NCBI RefSeq assembly: GCF_000196675.2
Contig: NC_015312.1
Coordinates: forward strand, 4,526,001-4,590,000
DNA length: 64,000 nucleotides
Source of the DNA: Pseudonocardia benzenivorans CB1190
GTDB lineage: Bacteria > Actinomycetota > Actinomycetes > Mycobacteriales > Pseudonocardiaceae
Reading direction: 5' to 3'
A program made the position numbers and the translations under genes. The first letter of the stretch is position 1. Every line of letters starts with the position of its first letter. This document shows positions 25,606-33,849 of the stretch, piece by piece. The notes under the pieces are model-generated. The model made no database searches. It worked only from the letters and a program-made list of their open reading frames with translations, and had not been told where the DNA came from.

Positions 25606-26147
25606 CCGTCTCCCGCGCGGGCCGAAGGTCGGCCTCCGGCAGCGGATCGACTCTCTCCGACGTCCGCGACGCCGCCGGCCCGCGGAGCGCAGTGGCCCGG
25701 ACGGCGGTCGTCGCGATCCTGCTGGTGATCGTGCTGGCCGGACTGGCGGGGCTGCTGGGGGTGCGCAGCACGACGCGCACGGCGTCGAGCGGACCCTGGA
25801 CGGTCTCGGTGACCTACGCCTGGGTCGCCCGGGCGGGACTCGACGTGCCCTGGACGGTCACCGTGCGCCGGGCGGGCGGCTTCCCCGGCCCGGTGACCCT
25901 GGCCGTGACGAGCGACTACTTCGACATCTTCGAGAGCCAGGGCCTCGATCCCGAGCCCGCCACCGAGACCGCCGACGACACGAACCTCTACTGGACGTTC
26001 GACCCGCCGCCCGGCGAGACGTTGAGCGTCGACTTCGACGCCTACATCCAGCCGTCGAGCCAGCTCGGCGAGTCCGGCGAGGTGTCCGTCGTCGACGCGG
26101 GGGCGCCTGCGGCGACGGTGTCGTTCTCGACCTTCCTGCTGCCCTGA
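25602..26147 (+). CDS. membrane-anchored extracytoplasmic protein, unknown function
   Basis: 181 residues: a short basic cytoplasmic end, one membrane segment (TAVVAILLVIVLAGLAGLLG, about residues 30-50) and an outside domain of about 130 residues with beta-sandwich character (WTVSVTYAWVARAGLDVPW, VTLAVTSDYFDIFESQGLDP). No cysteines stand out and no family is recognised. The outside part reads like an immunoglobulin-like or fibronectin-like fold. Start GTG at 25602, coupled to the minicistron. The DUF421 gene follows after 45 bp, so they probably share the stress promoter. Confidence 0.6.
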   Translation: MTVSRAGRRSASGSGSTLSDVRDAAGPRSAVARTAVVAILLVIVLAGLAGLLGVRSTTRTASSGPWTVSVTYAWVARAGLDVPWTVTVRRAGGFPGPVTLAVTSDYFDIFESQGLDPEPATETADDTNLYWTFDPPPGETLSVDFDAYIQPSSQLGESGEVSVVDAGAPAATVSFSTFLLP

Positions 26148-26192
26148 GCCCGCGATGCGGACCGAACACACCGCCGAAGGACCGGTGACCTG

Positions 26193-26672
26193 ATGGAGAT
26201 CGTCGTAAGGGCCGCGATCATCTTCGGCTTCCTCTGGCTGGTCACCCGGGTCGCCGGGCGCTCCACCCTCGGGGAACTCAGCACGTTCCAGCTGCTGCTG
26301 TACGTCACCATGGGCGACCTCGTCCAACAGGCCATCACGCAGCAGGACTACTCCGTCACGTCCGGCATCCTGGCGGTGAGCACGTTCGCGCTGCTGACGA
26401 TCGGCGTCTCGTGGGTCAACACCCGCTGGCGGCAGGCGCGTCCGCTGACCCACGGCGTGCCGGTCGTGATCGTGCGCGACGGCGATCCGCTGCTCGACGT
26501 GATGGCGCGGGAGCGCCTGCCCGCCAACGACCTCATGGCCGCCGCCAGGGAGAAGGGCATCCAGCACTTCGCCGAGATCGACCTCGCCGTGCTCGAGGCC
26601 GACGGCAAGATCTCCTTCTTCACGTCCACGGCCGGGAGCAGCGGGTCCGCGGAGCGCCCGTCCGTCGGGTGA
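26193..26672 (+). CDS. DUF421 (YetF-like) membrane protein
   Basis: 159 residues. Three N-terminal hydrophobic segments (IIFGFLWLVTRVAG, FQLLLYVTMGDLVQQAI, GILAVSTFALLTIGVSW) precede the cytoplasmic domain with PVVIVRDGDPLLDVMARERL and IQHFAEIDLAVLEADGKISF, the conserved YetF/DUF421 core. Bacillus YetF and YrbG-like proteins are linked to spore or stress functions, with unknown biochemistry. It is probably co-transcribed with the membrane-anchored protein from a sigma-stress promoter, which fits a stress role at the envelope. Confidence 0.85.
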   Translation: MEIVVRAAIIFGFLWLVTRVAGRSTLGELSTFQLLLYVTMGDLVQQAITQQDYSVTSGILAVSTFALLTIGVSWVNTRWRQARPLTHGVPVVIVRDGDPLLDVMARERLPANDLMAAAREKGIQHFAEIDLAVLEADGKISFFTSTAGSSGSAERPSVG

Positions 26673-26732
26673 CCGGCGTGTCCCTGCGCCCGGTGAACGC
26701 GTGAACACCGTCGTTCGGGGAAGTCCCCCGGC

Positions 26733-29186
26733 ATGTCCGAGCCGTCGCCCCGACCGTCGTCCCCGCCGTCGTCCCCGTCGTCGACACCGCGCGATCGGGA
26801 CGCGATCGCCGACCCGTGGGGTGCGCGGTGCCCCTACGCCGCGGGCGAGACGTGGCCCGCCCGGGTCGACGTCCACCTCGCCGACGGCGTCCGGGAGGAG
26901 GACGTCGAGCGGTGGGTGCCGACGGCGTCGCTGTTGCACTCCAACGGCGACGCGATGGACATCGCCGTGTGCGACGGGCGTGTCGTCGGCGTGCGCGGCC
27001 GCGCCGACGACCGGGTCAACCGCGGGCGGCTCGGCCCGAAAGACCTCTACGCCTGGCAGGCCAACGCCTCGGCCGACCGGCTCACCCGACCCCTCGTGCG
27101 CGACGGCGACCGGCTCGTCGAGACCGACTGGAACACCGCGATGGGTCGGGTCGTCGACCGGACGAGGACCCTGCTGCGCGAACAGGGCCCGAGCGCGATC
27201 GGCTTCTACACCTCCGGGCAGCTGTTCGCCGAGGAGTACTACTCCCTCGCCGCGATCGCGCACGGCGCGATCGGCACCAACCACGTCGACGGCAACACCC
27301 GGCTGTGCACCGCGACCGCGGCCGCGGCGCTGAAGGAGACCTTCGCGTGCGACGGCCAACCCGGCAGCTACGGCGACGTCGACCACGCCGACGTGATCGC
27401 CCTGTTCGGGCACAACGCCGCCGAGACCCAGCCCGTGCTGTGGATGCGCATCCTCGACCGGCTCGCCGGCCCCACTCCCCCGCGGCTGCTGTGCGTCGAC
27501 CCGCGCCGCACCGCGGTCGCCCGCGCGGCCGTCGAGAGCGGTGGCGTGCACCTGGCCCCGCTGCCCGGGACGAACCTCGCGCTGATGAACGGACTGCTGC
27601 ACCAGGTCATCGCCGACGACCGGATCGACCACGGGTACGTCGACGCCCATACCGTGGGTTTCGACGAGCTGGCCGCCGGCGTCGCCGAGTACCCGCCCGG
27701 CCGGGTCGCGGACATCTGCGGGCTGGACGCCGAGGAGATCCGCGCCGCGGCCCGGCTGCTGGGCTCGGCCGAACGGCTGTTGTCGACGGTGCTGCAGGGC
27801 TTCTACCAGTCCCACCAGGCGACGGCCGCCGCCGTACAGGTCAACAACCTCAACCTGGTGCGCGGCATGCTCGGCCGGCCCGGGTGCGGGATCCTGCAGA
27901 TGAACGGCCAGCCCACCGCGGAGAACACCCGTGAGTGCGGCGCCGACGGCGACATGGCCGGGTTCCGCAACTGGAACAACGACGCCCACGTGGCCGAGCT
28001 CGCGCGGCACTGGAACCTCGATCCCCTGCAGATCCCGCACATGGCCCCGCCGACGCACGCGATGCAGATGTTCCGCTACGTCGAGCAGGGCACGATCCGC
28101 ATGCTGTGGGTCAGCGCGACCAACCCGGCCGTCTCGATGCCCGACCTCGCCCGCATCCGGCGGATCCTCGGGCAGGAGCGGCTGTTCCTCGTCGTGCAGG
28201 ACATCTTCCCGTCGGAGACGGCCCGGCTCGCCGACGTCGTGCTGCCGGCCGCCACCTGGGCGGAGAAGACCGGGTGCTTCACCAACGCCGACCGCACGGT
28301 GCACCTGTCGGACAAGGCCGTCGACCCGCCGGGCGATGCCCGCGCCGACCTCGACATCCTGCTCGACTTCGCACGTCGCATGGACTTCCGGGACGCGGAC
28401 GGACGGCCGTTCCCCGCCTGGCACGACGCGGAGTCGGCGTTCGACGCGTGGGCCGCGTCGACGGCGGGACGCCCGTGCGACTACACCGGCCTCTCGCACG
28501 CGACGCTGCGCGCGCGTGCGTCGGGCGTGCAATGGCCGTGCAACGACGCGCACCCCGACGGCACCGAGCGCCTGTACGCCGACGGCCGGTTCTGGAGCGC
28601 GCCGGACGAGTGCGAGAGCTACGGGCGCGACCTCGTGACCGGCGCGCCGCTGGAGGAGACCGAGTACCGGGCGCTCAACCCCGATGCCAAGGCCGTGCTG
28701 AAGGCGGCCGAGTTCCTCCCGCCGCGCACGGCCCCCGACGACGAGTACCCGTTCGCGCTGGTCACCGGTCGTACGATCCACCACTTCCACACCCGCACCA
28801 AGACGGGCCGGACCCCCGAGCTGCGCGACGCGGCGCCCGAACCGTGGATCGAGTGCTCGGCCACGGACGCCCGCCGCTGCGGGCTCGGCGACGGCGACCT
28901 CGCCGACGTCCGGACCGCGCAGGGTGCGGTAAGGGCTCGCGTCCGGATCACCGAGACCCGCGACGGGGTGCTCTTCGTGCCGTTCCACTACGGCTACTGG
29001 GACACCCCCGCCGGTGACCGGCCCGGCGACGGCGAGCCGGGACGCGCGGCCAACGAGACGGTGCCGACCGACTGGGACCCCGTCTCGAAGCAACCACTGT
29101 TCAAGATCGCCGCCGCGGCGCTGCAGAGGGTTCCCGACCAGAGCGGGACCGCGGCGCCGACGGCCGGGAGCGAGGGAGTGCGATGA
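26733..29186 (+). CDS. molybdopterin oxidoreductase lacking the N-terminal [4Fe-4S] cysteines
   Basis: 817 residues of the DMSO-reductase family (nitrate reductase/formate dehydrogenase branch). The molybdenum ligand is a cysteine in VDGNTRLCTATAAAAL near residue 196. CVDPRRTAVARAA, QVNNLNLVRGMLGRPGCGIL and the C-terminal LVTGRTIHHFHTRT bind the two pterin groups. The normal first domain, CxxCxxxC...C ending in RGRLCPKG, is replaced: residues 68-115 read VPTASLLHSNGDAMD and NRGRLGPKD, with none of the four cysteines. So the enzyme keeps Mo-bisMGD but should have no proximal Fe-S cluster. No Tat signal is visible. An overlapping helical-protein gene follows. Confidence 0.88.
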   Translation: MSEPSPRPSSPPSSPSSTPRDRDAIADPWGARCPYAAGETWPARVDVHLADGVREEDVERWVPTASLLHSNGDAMDIAVCDGRVVGVRGRADDRVNRGRLGPKDLYAWQANASADRLTRPLVRDGDRLVETDWNTAMGRVVDRTRTLLREQGPSAIGFYTSGQLFAEEYYSLAAIAHGAIGTNHVDGNTRLCTATAAAALKETFACDGQPGSYGDVDHADVIALFGHNAAETQPVLWMRILDRLAGPTPPRLLCVDPRRTAVARAAVESGGVHLAPLPGTNLALMNGLLHQVIADDRIDHGYVDAHTVGFDELAAGVAEYPPGRVADICGLDAEEIRAAARLLGSAERLLSTVLQGFYQSHQATAAAVQVNNLNLVRGMLGRPGCGILQMNGQPTAENTRECGADGDMAGFRNWNNDAHVAELARHWNLDPLQIPHMAPPTHAMQMFRYVEQGTIRMLWVSATNPAVSMPDLARIRRILGQERLFLVVQDIFPSETARLADVVLPAATWAEKTGCFTNADRTVHLSDKAVDPPGDARADLDILLDFARRMDFRDADGRPFPAWHDAESAFDAWAASTAGRPCDYTGLSHATLRARASGVQWPCNDAHPDGTERLYADGRFWSAPDECESYGRDLVTGAPLEETEYRALNPDAKAVLKAAEFLPPRTAPDDEYPFALVTGRTIHHFHTRTKTGRTPELRDAAPEPWIECSATDARRCGLGDGDLADVRTAQGAVRARVRITETRDGVLFVPFHYGYWDTPAGDRPGDGEPGRAANETVPTDWDPVSKQPLFKIAAAALQRVPDQSGTAAPTAGSEGVR

Positions 29187-29665
29187 GCAAGATCGCCCTG
29201 GTGCTGCGCGAGCTCGGCCGGTCCCAGACCTCGTTGCTGCACGAGCTGCAGGCGCTGCCCGACCGCCATCCCGACGAGCACGAGATCGTCCACACCGCGC
29301 ACGACCTCGCCGGCTGGGCCGCCGCCGACCTGCAGCGGCTGGGCGAGACCGCTGCCGACACCGGTGTGGCGCTGCGGTCGTGGCCGCGTCCCGCGCCCCT
29401 GCGCGGCGCCGTGGCCGCGCGCGCCGCACGGTCGGTGCGCCACCGTCCCGAGACGGGGCTGCTGCTGCTCGCCGACCTGCGTCGGCTGCACCGCAAGGCG
29501 GCCGGGGTCGCGCTCGACTGGACGCTGCTCGCCCAGGCCGCGCAGGCGATGCGGCGGGCCGCACTCGTCGAGCTCGCCGGCGCCTGCTCGCCCCACGCGC
29601 ACCAGACCGCCACCTGGGCGCGATCGCAGCTCGTAGTGGTGTCGCCGCAGGTCATCGCGTCGTGA
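29183..29665 (+). CDS. helical protein coupled to the Mo-enzyme
   Basis: 160 residues, all-alpha, no family recognised. MSKIALVLRELGRSQTSLLHEL opens a four-helix-like pattern with several histidines (HELQALPDRHPDEHEIVHTAH), then RPETGLLLLADLRRLHRKAAG and a last helix with ACSPHAHQTATWARSQL. The histidine/glutamate spacing of the first helices is reminiscent of ferritin-like or hemerythrin-like proteins but no clean metal motif can be fixed. ATGA overlap (29183-29186) ties it to the molybdopterin oxidoreductase. It could be a partner subunit, chaperone or electron carrier that compensates for the missing Fe-S cluster; this is inference. Confidence 0.65.
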   Translation: MSKIALVLRELGRSQTSLLHELQALPDRHPDEHEIVHTAHDLAGWAAADLQRLGETAADTGVALRSWPRPAPLRGAVAARAARSVRHRPETGLLLLADLRRLHRKAAGVALDWTLLAQAAQAMRRAALVELAGACSPHAHQTATWARSQLVVVSPQVIAS

Positions 29666-29687
29666 CGGGGCTGTGGCGCCGATGACT

Positions 29688-29712
29688 GTTTGTCGCCCGA
29701 CCGTCCGGGCAC
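29688..29712 (+). promoter_or_regulatory. SigB/SigF-type stress promoter
   Basis: GTTT (29688-29691), 15-bp spacer, GGGCAC (29707-29712), 30 bp upstream of the ATG at 29742. One base from the GGGTAY consensus in the -10. Confidence 0.5.
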
Positions 29713-29741
29713 ATGACTGCCGGAACCGACGGAGGCGACCA

Positions 29742-30593
29742 ATGACCACGACGACCGCGGCACTCGGCACCCATCCCGTGACCGAGGGCCTCACGGCGCT
29801 CGCCACCGTCCTCGGCCGCATCGCGGGGGTGCGGACCCTGTGGCGGGGTACGGCCACGCCCGCCGACGACGTCGCCCGGCGCTGGCGGGGCCACGGCCCG
29901 GTGGTCGTCGTCGGCGGGGTGGGCACCGTCGCCGCCGGGCTGACGCCGCTCTGCGACTGGCTCGGCTCGCTCGGGTACGACGTCACACCCCACACCGCGG
30001 GCATCGGGACGGCCTGCGGCGCCCGCAGCACCGACGCGCTCCTCGACACGATCACGCGCGTCGACCGGGGTGCCGGCGTGCACCTGGTCGCGCACAGCCG
30101 GGGCGGCCTGTTCGCCCGCGCCGCCGTCGCCGCCGGGGCGCCCGCGCGGTCGCTGGTCACCCTGGGCACCCCGTTCGACCTGCGCCGTCTGGGGCTGGTC
30201 GGGCTGGTCCTCGGGACGTTCATGAGCACGGCCGGCACGCTCGGGGTGCCGGACGTCGCGCGGTTCGAGTGCCTGTACGGATCGTGCTGTGCCGAGTTCC
30301 GGCGGACGGTCCGCGCCGCGGTGCCGGTTCCGTTCACCTCGATCCACAGCCATGGCGACCGGGTGGTCCCGTGGCGCGCATCGGTCGACGCCGCCGCCCG
30401 GAACGTGACGGTGGAGGGCGGGCACCTGGACCTGCTCGACGGCCCAGGTCCCTTGGCCGCCGTCGCCGAGGCACTGGCCGGCGCGTCGCAACGACACCGC
30501 GGAGCCGGGCTCCGGCCGCAGGCACGCCACGAGACCAGGGTCCCGCGGCAGCGCGGGCCCGTCCCCGACCTCGCCGCGGCCGGTTCGGCCTGA
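29742..30593 (+). CDS. lipase-like alpha/beta hydrolase
   Basis: 283 residues. PVVVVGGVGTVAAGLTPLCD opens the fold, HLVAHSRGGLFARAAV is the nucleophile elbow (A-H-S-R-G), and SLVTLGTPFDLRRLG is the typical lipase segment after it. HSHGDRVVPWRAS carries the catalytic aspartate and GGHLDLL the histidine. It resembles triacylglycerol lipase/PGAP1-like esterases acting on lipids. No secretion signal is seen. GGAGG precedes the ATG, and a stress-type promoter lies 30 bp upstream. Confidence 0.8.
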   Translation: MTTTTAALGTHPVTEGLTALATVLGRIAGVRTLWRGTATPADDVARRWRGHGPVVVVGGVGTVAAGLTPLCDWLGSLGYDVTPHTAGIGTACGARSTDALLDTITRVDRGAGVHLVAHSRGGLFARAAVAAGAPARSLVTLGTPFDLRRLGLVGLVLGTFMSTAGTLGVPDVARFECLYGSCCAEFRRTVRAAVPVPFTSIHSHGDRVVPWRASVDAAARNVTVEGGHLDLLDGPGPLAAVAEALAGASQRHRGAGLRPQARHETRVPRQRGPVPDLAAAGSA

Positions 30594-30627
30594 CGTCGGC
30601 CGGGCGGTCGAGCCGGGAGGGGCGACG

Positions 30628-31547
30628 GTGCTGCGCGTGACCGCCGTGCCCGGCCGCCACGGGCCCGGACCAGCGCAGCGGGCCCTGCCACCGGTCATGG
30701 GGGACCTCGTCGACCCGACGTGCCGTCGCGCACCTCGGCGGCACGCGGATCGCCGGCCTGCTGCTCACGATGGACGCACGCCAGGGGCCGATCTCGTCGA
30801 GGTGCTCCGCCCGCGAGTGACGGTGCCGGTCCACGTCCAGTTCGGCGCGTTCCTCGACGTGCCGCTCGCCGACGTCCGGCGCGTCCTCGACGTCGACCTC
30901 ATGGGCTACGTCCACGGCTGCCGCGCGGTACTGCCGCACATGCTCGAGCGCGGCCACGGGGTGATCGTCAACGTGTCGTCGGTCCTCGGCGTCATCGCGC
31001 TCCCGTACGGCGCGGCCTACTCGATGGCGAAGTTCGGTGTGCGGGCGCTGGGCGTCTCGCTGCGCCAGGAGTTGCGGACCTCCGGCGCGTCGGGGGTCCG
31101 GGTCGCGACGGTGCTGCCCGCCGCGATCGACACCCCGATCTGGCGGGACGCGGGCAACTGCACCGGCACCCGGTTGCGGCTGTCCCCGCCGACCTACACC
31201 CCCGAGCGCGTCGCCCGGATCGTCGTCGACCAGCTGCGGGTGCCGCGGCGCGGGGTCGTCGCCGGCGGCTGCTCGCGCGACTGCTGCTGGTGCAGCACAA
31301 GGTGTGGCCCGAGAGCGCCGAGCGGCTGTTCGCCACGGAGGTCCGGCACTACGTGCAGAGCTCCGACGAGTCGGCCCCCGCGAGCGCGGGCGCGCTCTAT
31401 GCACCTCCCGACCGCCCGCGGCAGGTGCACGGCGGCCGGGACGGGCACCGACGGGAACGGCGCCGGCGCGCGGCCGGGACGGCGGCCGCGCTGGCCGTCG
31501 GGCTCGCGGTCGCCGTCGGGGCGAGGGCCCGCCGTCGCCACGGCTGA
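30628..31547 (+). pseudogene. short-chain dehydrogenase/reductase, decayed
   Basis: From about 30830 one frame reads the second half of an SDR: FGAFLDVPLADVRRVLDVDL, GVIVNVSSVLGVIALPYGAA and YSMAKFGVRALGVSLRQEL (catalytic Ser, Tyr-x3-Lys). The N-terminal Rossmann half with TGxxxGxG is gone; upstream sequence has no homology. Near 31255-31290 the frame changes and the C-terminus continues as LLLVQHKVWPESAERLFATE and on to AAALAVGLAVAVGARARRRH with stop at 31547. Two independent lesions make it a pseudogene of a membrane-associated SDR. Confidence 0.75.
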
Positions 31548-31594
31548 GCGCGCGCCGGACCCGCGCCCCTCGTGCCCGCGACCCGCACCGCGTC

Positions 31595-31634
31595 GTGAGT
31601 GGCGACGGTCGCCATGACGGCCATCGCCGCTCAC
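31595..31634. repeat. GTGAGC palindromic repeat, copy 2
   Basis: 40 bp from GTGAGTGGCGACGG to CCATCGCCGCTCAC with core GTCGCCATGAC. Same length as copy 1. Several base changes leave G-T type pairs in one transcript direction. It lies between the convergent SDR pseudogene and SpoIIE-type gene. Confidence 0.8.
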
Positions 31635-31679
31635 GGGCACGGCGTCTCCTCGGACCCCTCGCGCGCCCGACGCCACGGG

Positions 31680-32927
31680 TCAGCGCGACGGTCGGCCGGC
31701 CGGGAACATCCGCAGGTGCCGGTCCGAGGCCCAGTCGACGAGGAGGAGCGTCGCGTCGTCCTGGAGCCGCCCCTCCTGGTGGCGCATCACCGCGGTCCGC
31801 AACCGGCGCAGGGTCTCCGGCGCGGACAGGTCGGCGGCGGCGGCCTGCTCGGTGAGCTCGACGAGCCGTCGTTCCCCGAAGAACTCGCCGTTGCCGTCGC
31901 GTGCCTCGGTGACGCCGTCGGTGTACAGCAGCAACCGGTCCCCCGGCTCCAGCTGCTCACGCGCGGTGTGCGCCGGGCCGACGTCCGGACCGGTCACCCC
32001 CAGGGGCGGGCGGGGTACCGCCGTCAGTTCCTTCACCACGCGCCCGTCCCGGACGAGCAGCGGTGGCGGATGACCGGCCAGCAGGTAGTCCAACGCTCCG
32101 CCGGCGGTGTCGAGGCGGGCGAGCACCGCGGTGGAGAACTGCATCGGGCGTGGCTGGTCGGCGATGACCGCGTCGGCGTGGGCCGCGACCTCCACGAGGT
32201 CGTGCCGCCCCGACAGCCGAGCGTTGCGGACCGCGGTCAACGCCAAGGCGCTCGTCACCCCGGCCCGGATGTCGTGTCCCGACGAGTCGAACACGGCGAG
32301 GGTGACCACGTCCCCGTCGACGCTGTAGTCGTAGGCGTCGCCGACCACCGTGTCGTGGGGCTCGAGGATCGCCGAGACCACGACGCGGTCGGTCGCGAAC
32401 GTGCGTGGCGGGACGAGCTGCCAGAGCAGCTCCGATCCCGGCGAGAGCAGGCCGTTGCTGCGCAGGCGCCGGAGCCGGTCACTGTGGACGAGCTTGGACA
32501 TCACGATGTGGCCGACGAGCCCCGCGAGGGTCCAGAGCTCGTCGGCGAGGGTGTCGTCGTCGGGGAACCCGGACGGCCGGCGGCCGGGCAGCCCGATCCG
32601 CAGCACCCCCACCCGTTCGGTCCCGTCGAGGACCGGGACCCACAGCTGCGGCGCGCCGCGGTCGTCGTCCCGGACGATCTCGCCGTACTGGTAGGCCCTC
32701 CCGGCGAGGGTCCCCTCGACGTCCACCCCCACGACCGGCTCCTGCCGGACGGGCATGAGGACCTGCTGGGCCAGGTCCACCATCAGCACCTCGGCGGACA
32801 GACCGAGGGGGCCCACCGAGCGGTCGACCGTCCGCGAGAGGTCGGCACCCGTCGCCAGGTGCGCCGAGTCGATCAGGTGCGCGAGGGCGCCCGCCCACGC
32901 CCGGGCCCACGCCCCGTCGAGGTGCAT
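31680..32927 (-). CDS. SpoIIE-type PP2C phosphatase with N-terminal sensor
   Basis: 415 residues. The first 150 form a GAF-like sensor (VDRSVGPLGLSAEVLMVDLA, PQLWVPVLDGTERVGVLRIG). The C-terminal part is a SpoIIE/RsbU phosphatase: VVGDAYDYSVDGD, FDSSGHDIRAG, LLLYTDGVTEARDG and LQDDATLLLVDW hold the metal-binding aspartates. Such enzymes dephosphorylate STAS antagonists and thereby free a sigma factor. No membrane segment, so the signal is probably cytosolic. A divergent pair of sigma-stress-like promoters lies upstream. Confidence 0.88.
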   Translation of the reverse strand: MHLDGAWARAWAGALAHLIDSAHLATGADLSRTVDRSVGPLGLSAEVLMVDLAQQVLMPVRQEPVVGVDVEGTLAGRAYQYGEIVRDDDRGAPQLWVPVLDGTERVGVLRIGLPGRRPSGFPDDDTLADELWTLAGLVGHIVMSKLVHSDRLRRLRSNGLLSPGSELLWQLVPPRTFATDRVVVSAILEPHDTVVGDAYDYSVDGDVVTLAVFDSSGHDIRAGVTSALALTAVRNARLSGRHDLVEVAAHADAVIADQPRPMQFSTAVLARLDTAGGALDYLLAGHPPPLLVRDGRVVKELTAVPRPPLGVTGPDVGPAHTAREQLEPGDRLLLYTDGVTEARDGNGEFFGERRLVELTEQAAAADLSAPETLRRLRTAVMRHQEGRLQDDATLLLVDWASDRHLRMFPAGRPSR

Positions 32928-33005
32928 GGCCGCACGGTATTACGCGCCGGTGCTCCCCGCGGCTTGTTGTGGTCGGCCGCGCGGGTGCCGCGGCCGGGGG
33001 GCGTC

Positions 33006-33029
33006 GTGTCCGATTCTTCGCAGTGAAAC
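33006..33029 (-). promoter_or_regulatory. possible SigB/SigF-type promoter for the SpoIIE-type gene
   Basis: On the minus strand GTTT (33026-33029), 14-bp spacer and GGACAC (33006-33011), about 80 bp before the gene start. The -10 deviates. Its -35 abuts the plus-strand GTTT: together GAAACCGGTTTC (33025-33036) is a perfect palindrome. Confidence 0.35.
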
Positions 33030-33031
33030 CG

Positions 33032-33056
33032 GTTTCGACCGCGTGCGACCGGGCAG
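33032..33056 (+). promoter_or_regulatory. SigB/SigF-type stress promoter
   Basis: GTTT (33032-33035), 15-bp spacer, GGGCAG (33051-33056), about 100 bp upstream of the minicistron and the 158-residue protein gene. Confidence 0.5.
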
Positions 33057-33154
33057 ACGACGTCGTCGGCAGGGCCGACCTCCGCGCGGTCGAGCAGCAG
33101 GCCGCCGCCGTTCCCGCAGCCCGACCACCCCCCACCCGGAACGAGGAGCAACCC

Positions 33155-33193
33155 ATGAGCGCAGCAGCGCCGCGCGCGTGGCGCGGATCGTGA
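33155..33193 (+). other. twelve-codon minicistron coupled to the next gene
   Basis: CGAGGAGCAACCC precedes ATG at 33155, opening MSAAAPRAWRGS and TGA at 33191-33193. The stop overlaps GTG at 33190 of the next frame. Same design as at 25585. A frameshifted 5' end of the next gene is the alternative. Confidence 0.4.
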
Positions 33194-33666
33194 TCGCGCT
33201 GTCCGGCCGGCTGCACTCGCCGATCCTGACGCCGGAGACGCGGTACGACTTCTCGTTCGCCGCCGTGGCCCGCCCAATGCTGGCCGCGCTCGGCGTCCGA
33301 CCGGCGACGGCGTGGGTCGCCGTCACGCACGACCTGCTCGACGTCCGCTTCGGGCCGTGGCGGGTCCGCACGCCGCTGGTCAACGTCTTCTCGGCCGAAC
33401 CGACCGGTCCGCTGAACGCCGTCACGGTTCTCGGCCCGCGCCTCTCGCTCGCCGACCTCGGTCTGACGTTCGGCAGCGACACCCGTGGCGGTGTCTGCAT
33501 CCGGTTCCGCCGGCCGGTCCGCGGGTTCGAGCCGTTCGGCCTGCTGCACCACCCCGGCCTGACCGTCACCGTCACGACCCCCGGGTTGCTCGTCACCCGC
33601 CTCAACCGGCCCGACGACCCGTCCGCGACCACACGGTCCACCTCGACGACGGAGCCATCACGATGA
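33190..33666 (+). CDS. conserved-looking hypothetical protein
   Basis: 158 residues, no family recognised. LTPETRYDFSFAAVARPMLA, WVAVTHDLLDVRFGPWRVRT and GVCIRFRRPVRGFEPFGLL suggest a compact alpha/beta or beta-rich domain with many aromatics and Arg pairs; the last 20 residues are Ser/Thr-rich and probably disordered. The best-placed Shine-Dalgarno serves the minicistron, so GTG at 33190 (coupled) or GTG at 33178 are the candidate starts. It overlaps the DUF4383 remnant by ATGA. It may be a stress-regulon member, judged from the promoter alone. Confidence 0.55.
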   Translation: MIALSGRLHSPILTPETRYDFSFAAVARPMLAALGVRPATAWVAVTHDLLDVRFGPWRVRTPLVNVFSAEPTGPLNAVTVLGPRLSLADLGLTFGSDTRGGVCIRFRRPVRGFEPFGLLHHPGLTVTVTTPGLLVTRLNRPDDPSATTRSTSTTEPSR

Positions 33667-33803
33667 GCACAGCCCGATCCGCCGAGACCGCCACCGGCCG
33701 ACCGGTCCGCACCGCCGCCGGGCTGATGGGGGTGGTGTTCCTGCTGGTCGGAGTCCTCGGCTGTCCGACAGGGAGGACACCCGCTCGTCCTCGTGAACGG
33801 TGA
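33663..33803 (+). pseudogene. DUF4383 membrane protein, N-terminal fragment
   Basis: 46 codons. MSTARSAETATGRPVRTAAG followed by LMGVVFLLVGVLG matches the first membrane segment of DUF4383 proteins, which normally continue for about 100 more residues with three further segments. Here the frame runs out into CPTGRTPARPRER and stops just before a strong terminator. Frameshifted and truncated remnant. Confidence 0.6.
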
Positions 33804-33841
33804 AGCCCGGGCCCCCGTCGTGTGCGGGCGGCCCGGGCTTC
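33802..33841. terminator. bidirectional terminator hairpin
   Basis: GAAGCCCGGGC (33802-33812) pairs perfectly with GCCCGGGCTTC (33831-33841) around an 18-nt GC-rich loop. It lies between the plus-strand remnant and the 3' end of the minus-strand kinase gene (33850). Confidence 0.75.
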
Positions 33842-33849
33842 GTCGGGCG

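Noticed and set aside
26733..29186. Selenocysteine in the Mo-enzyme
   Set aside because: The Mo-ligand position is a TGC cysteine codon and the frame has no internal TGA.
25131..29564. A 1,477-codon open frame on the minus strand
   Set aside because: It is the shadow of the Mo-enzyme and neighbours: low-complexity Arg/Gly/Val/Asp composition with no domain. High GC makes such frames common.
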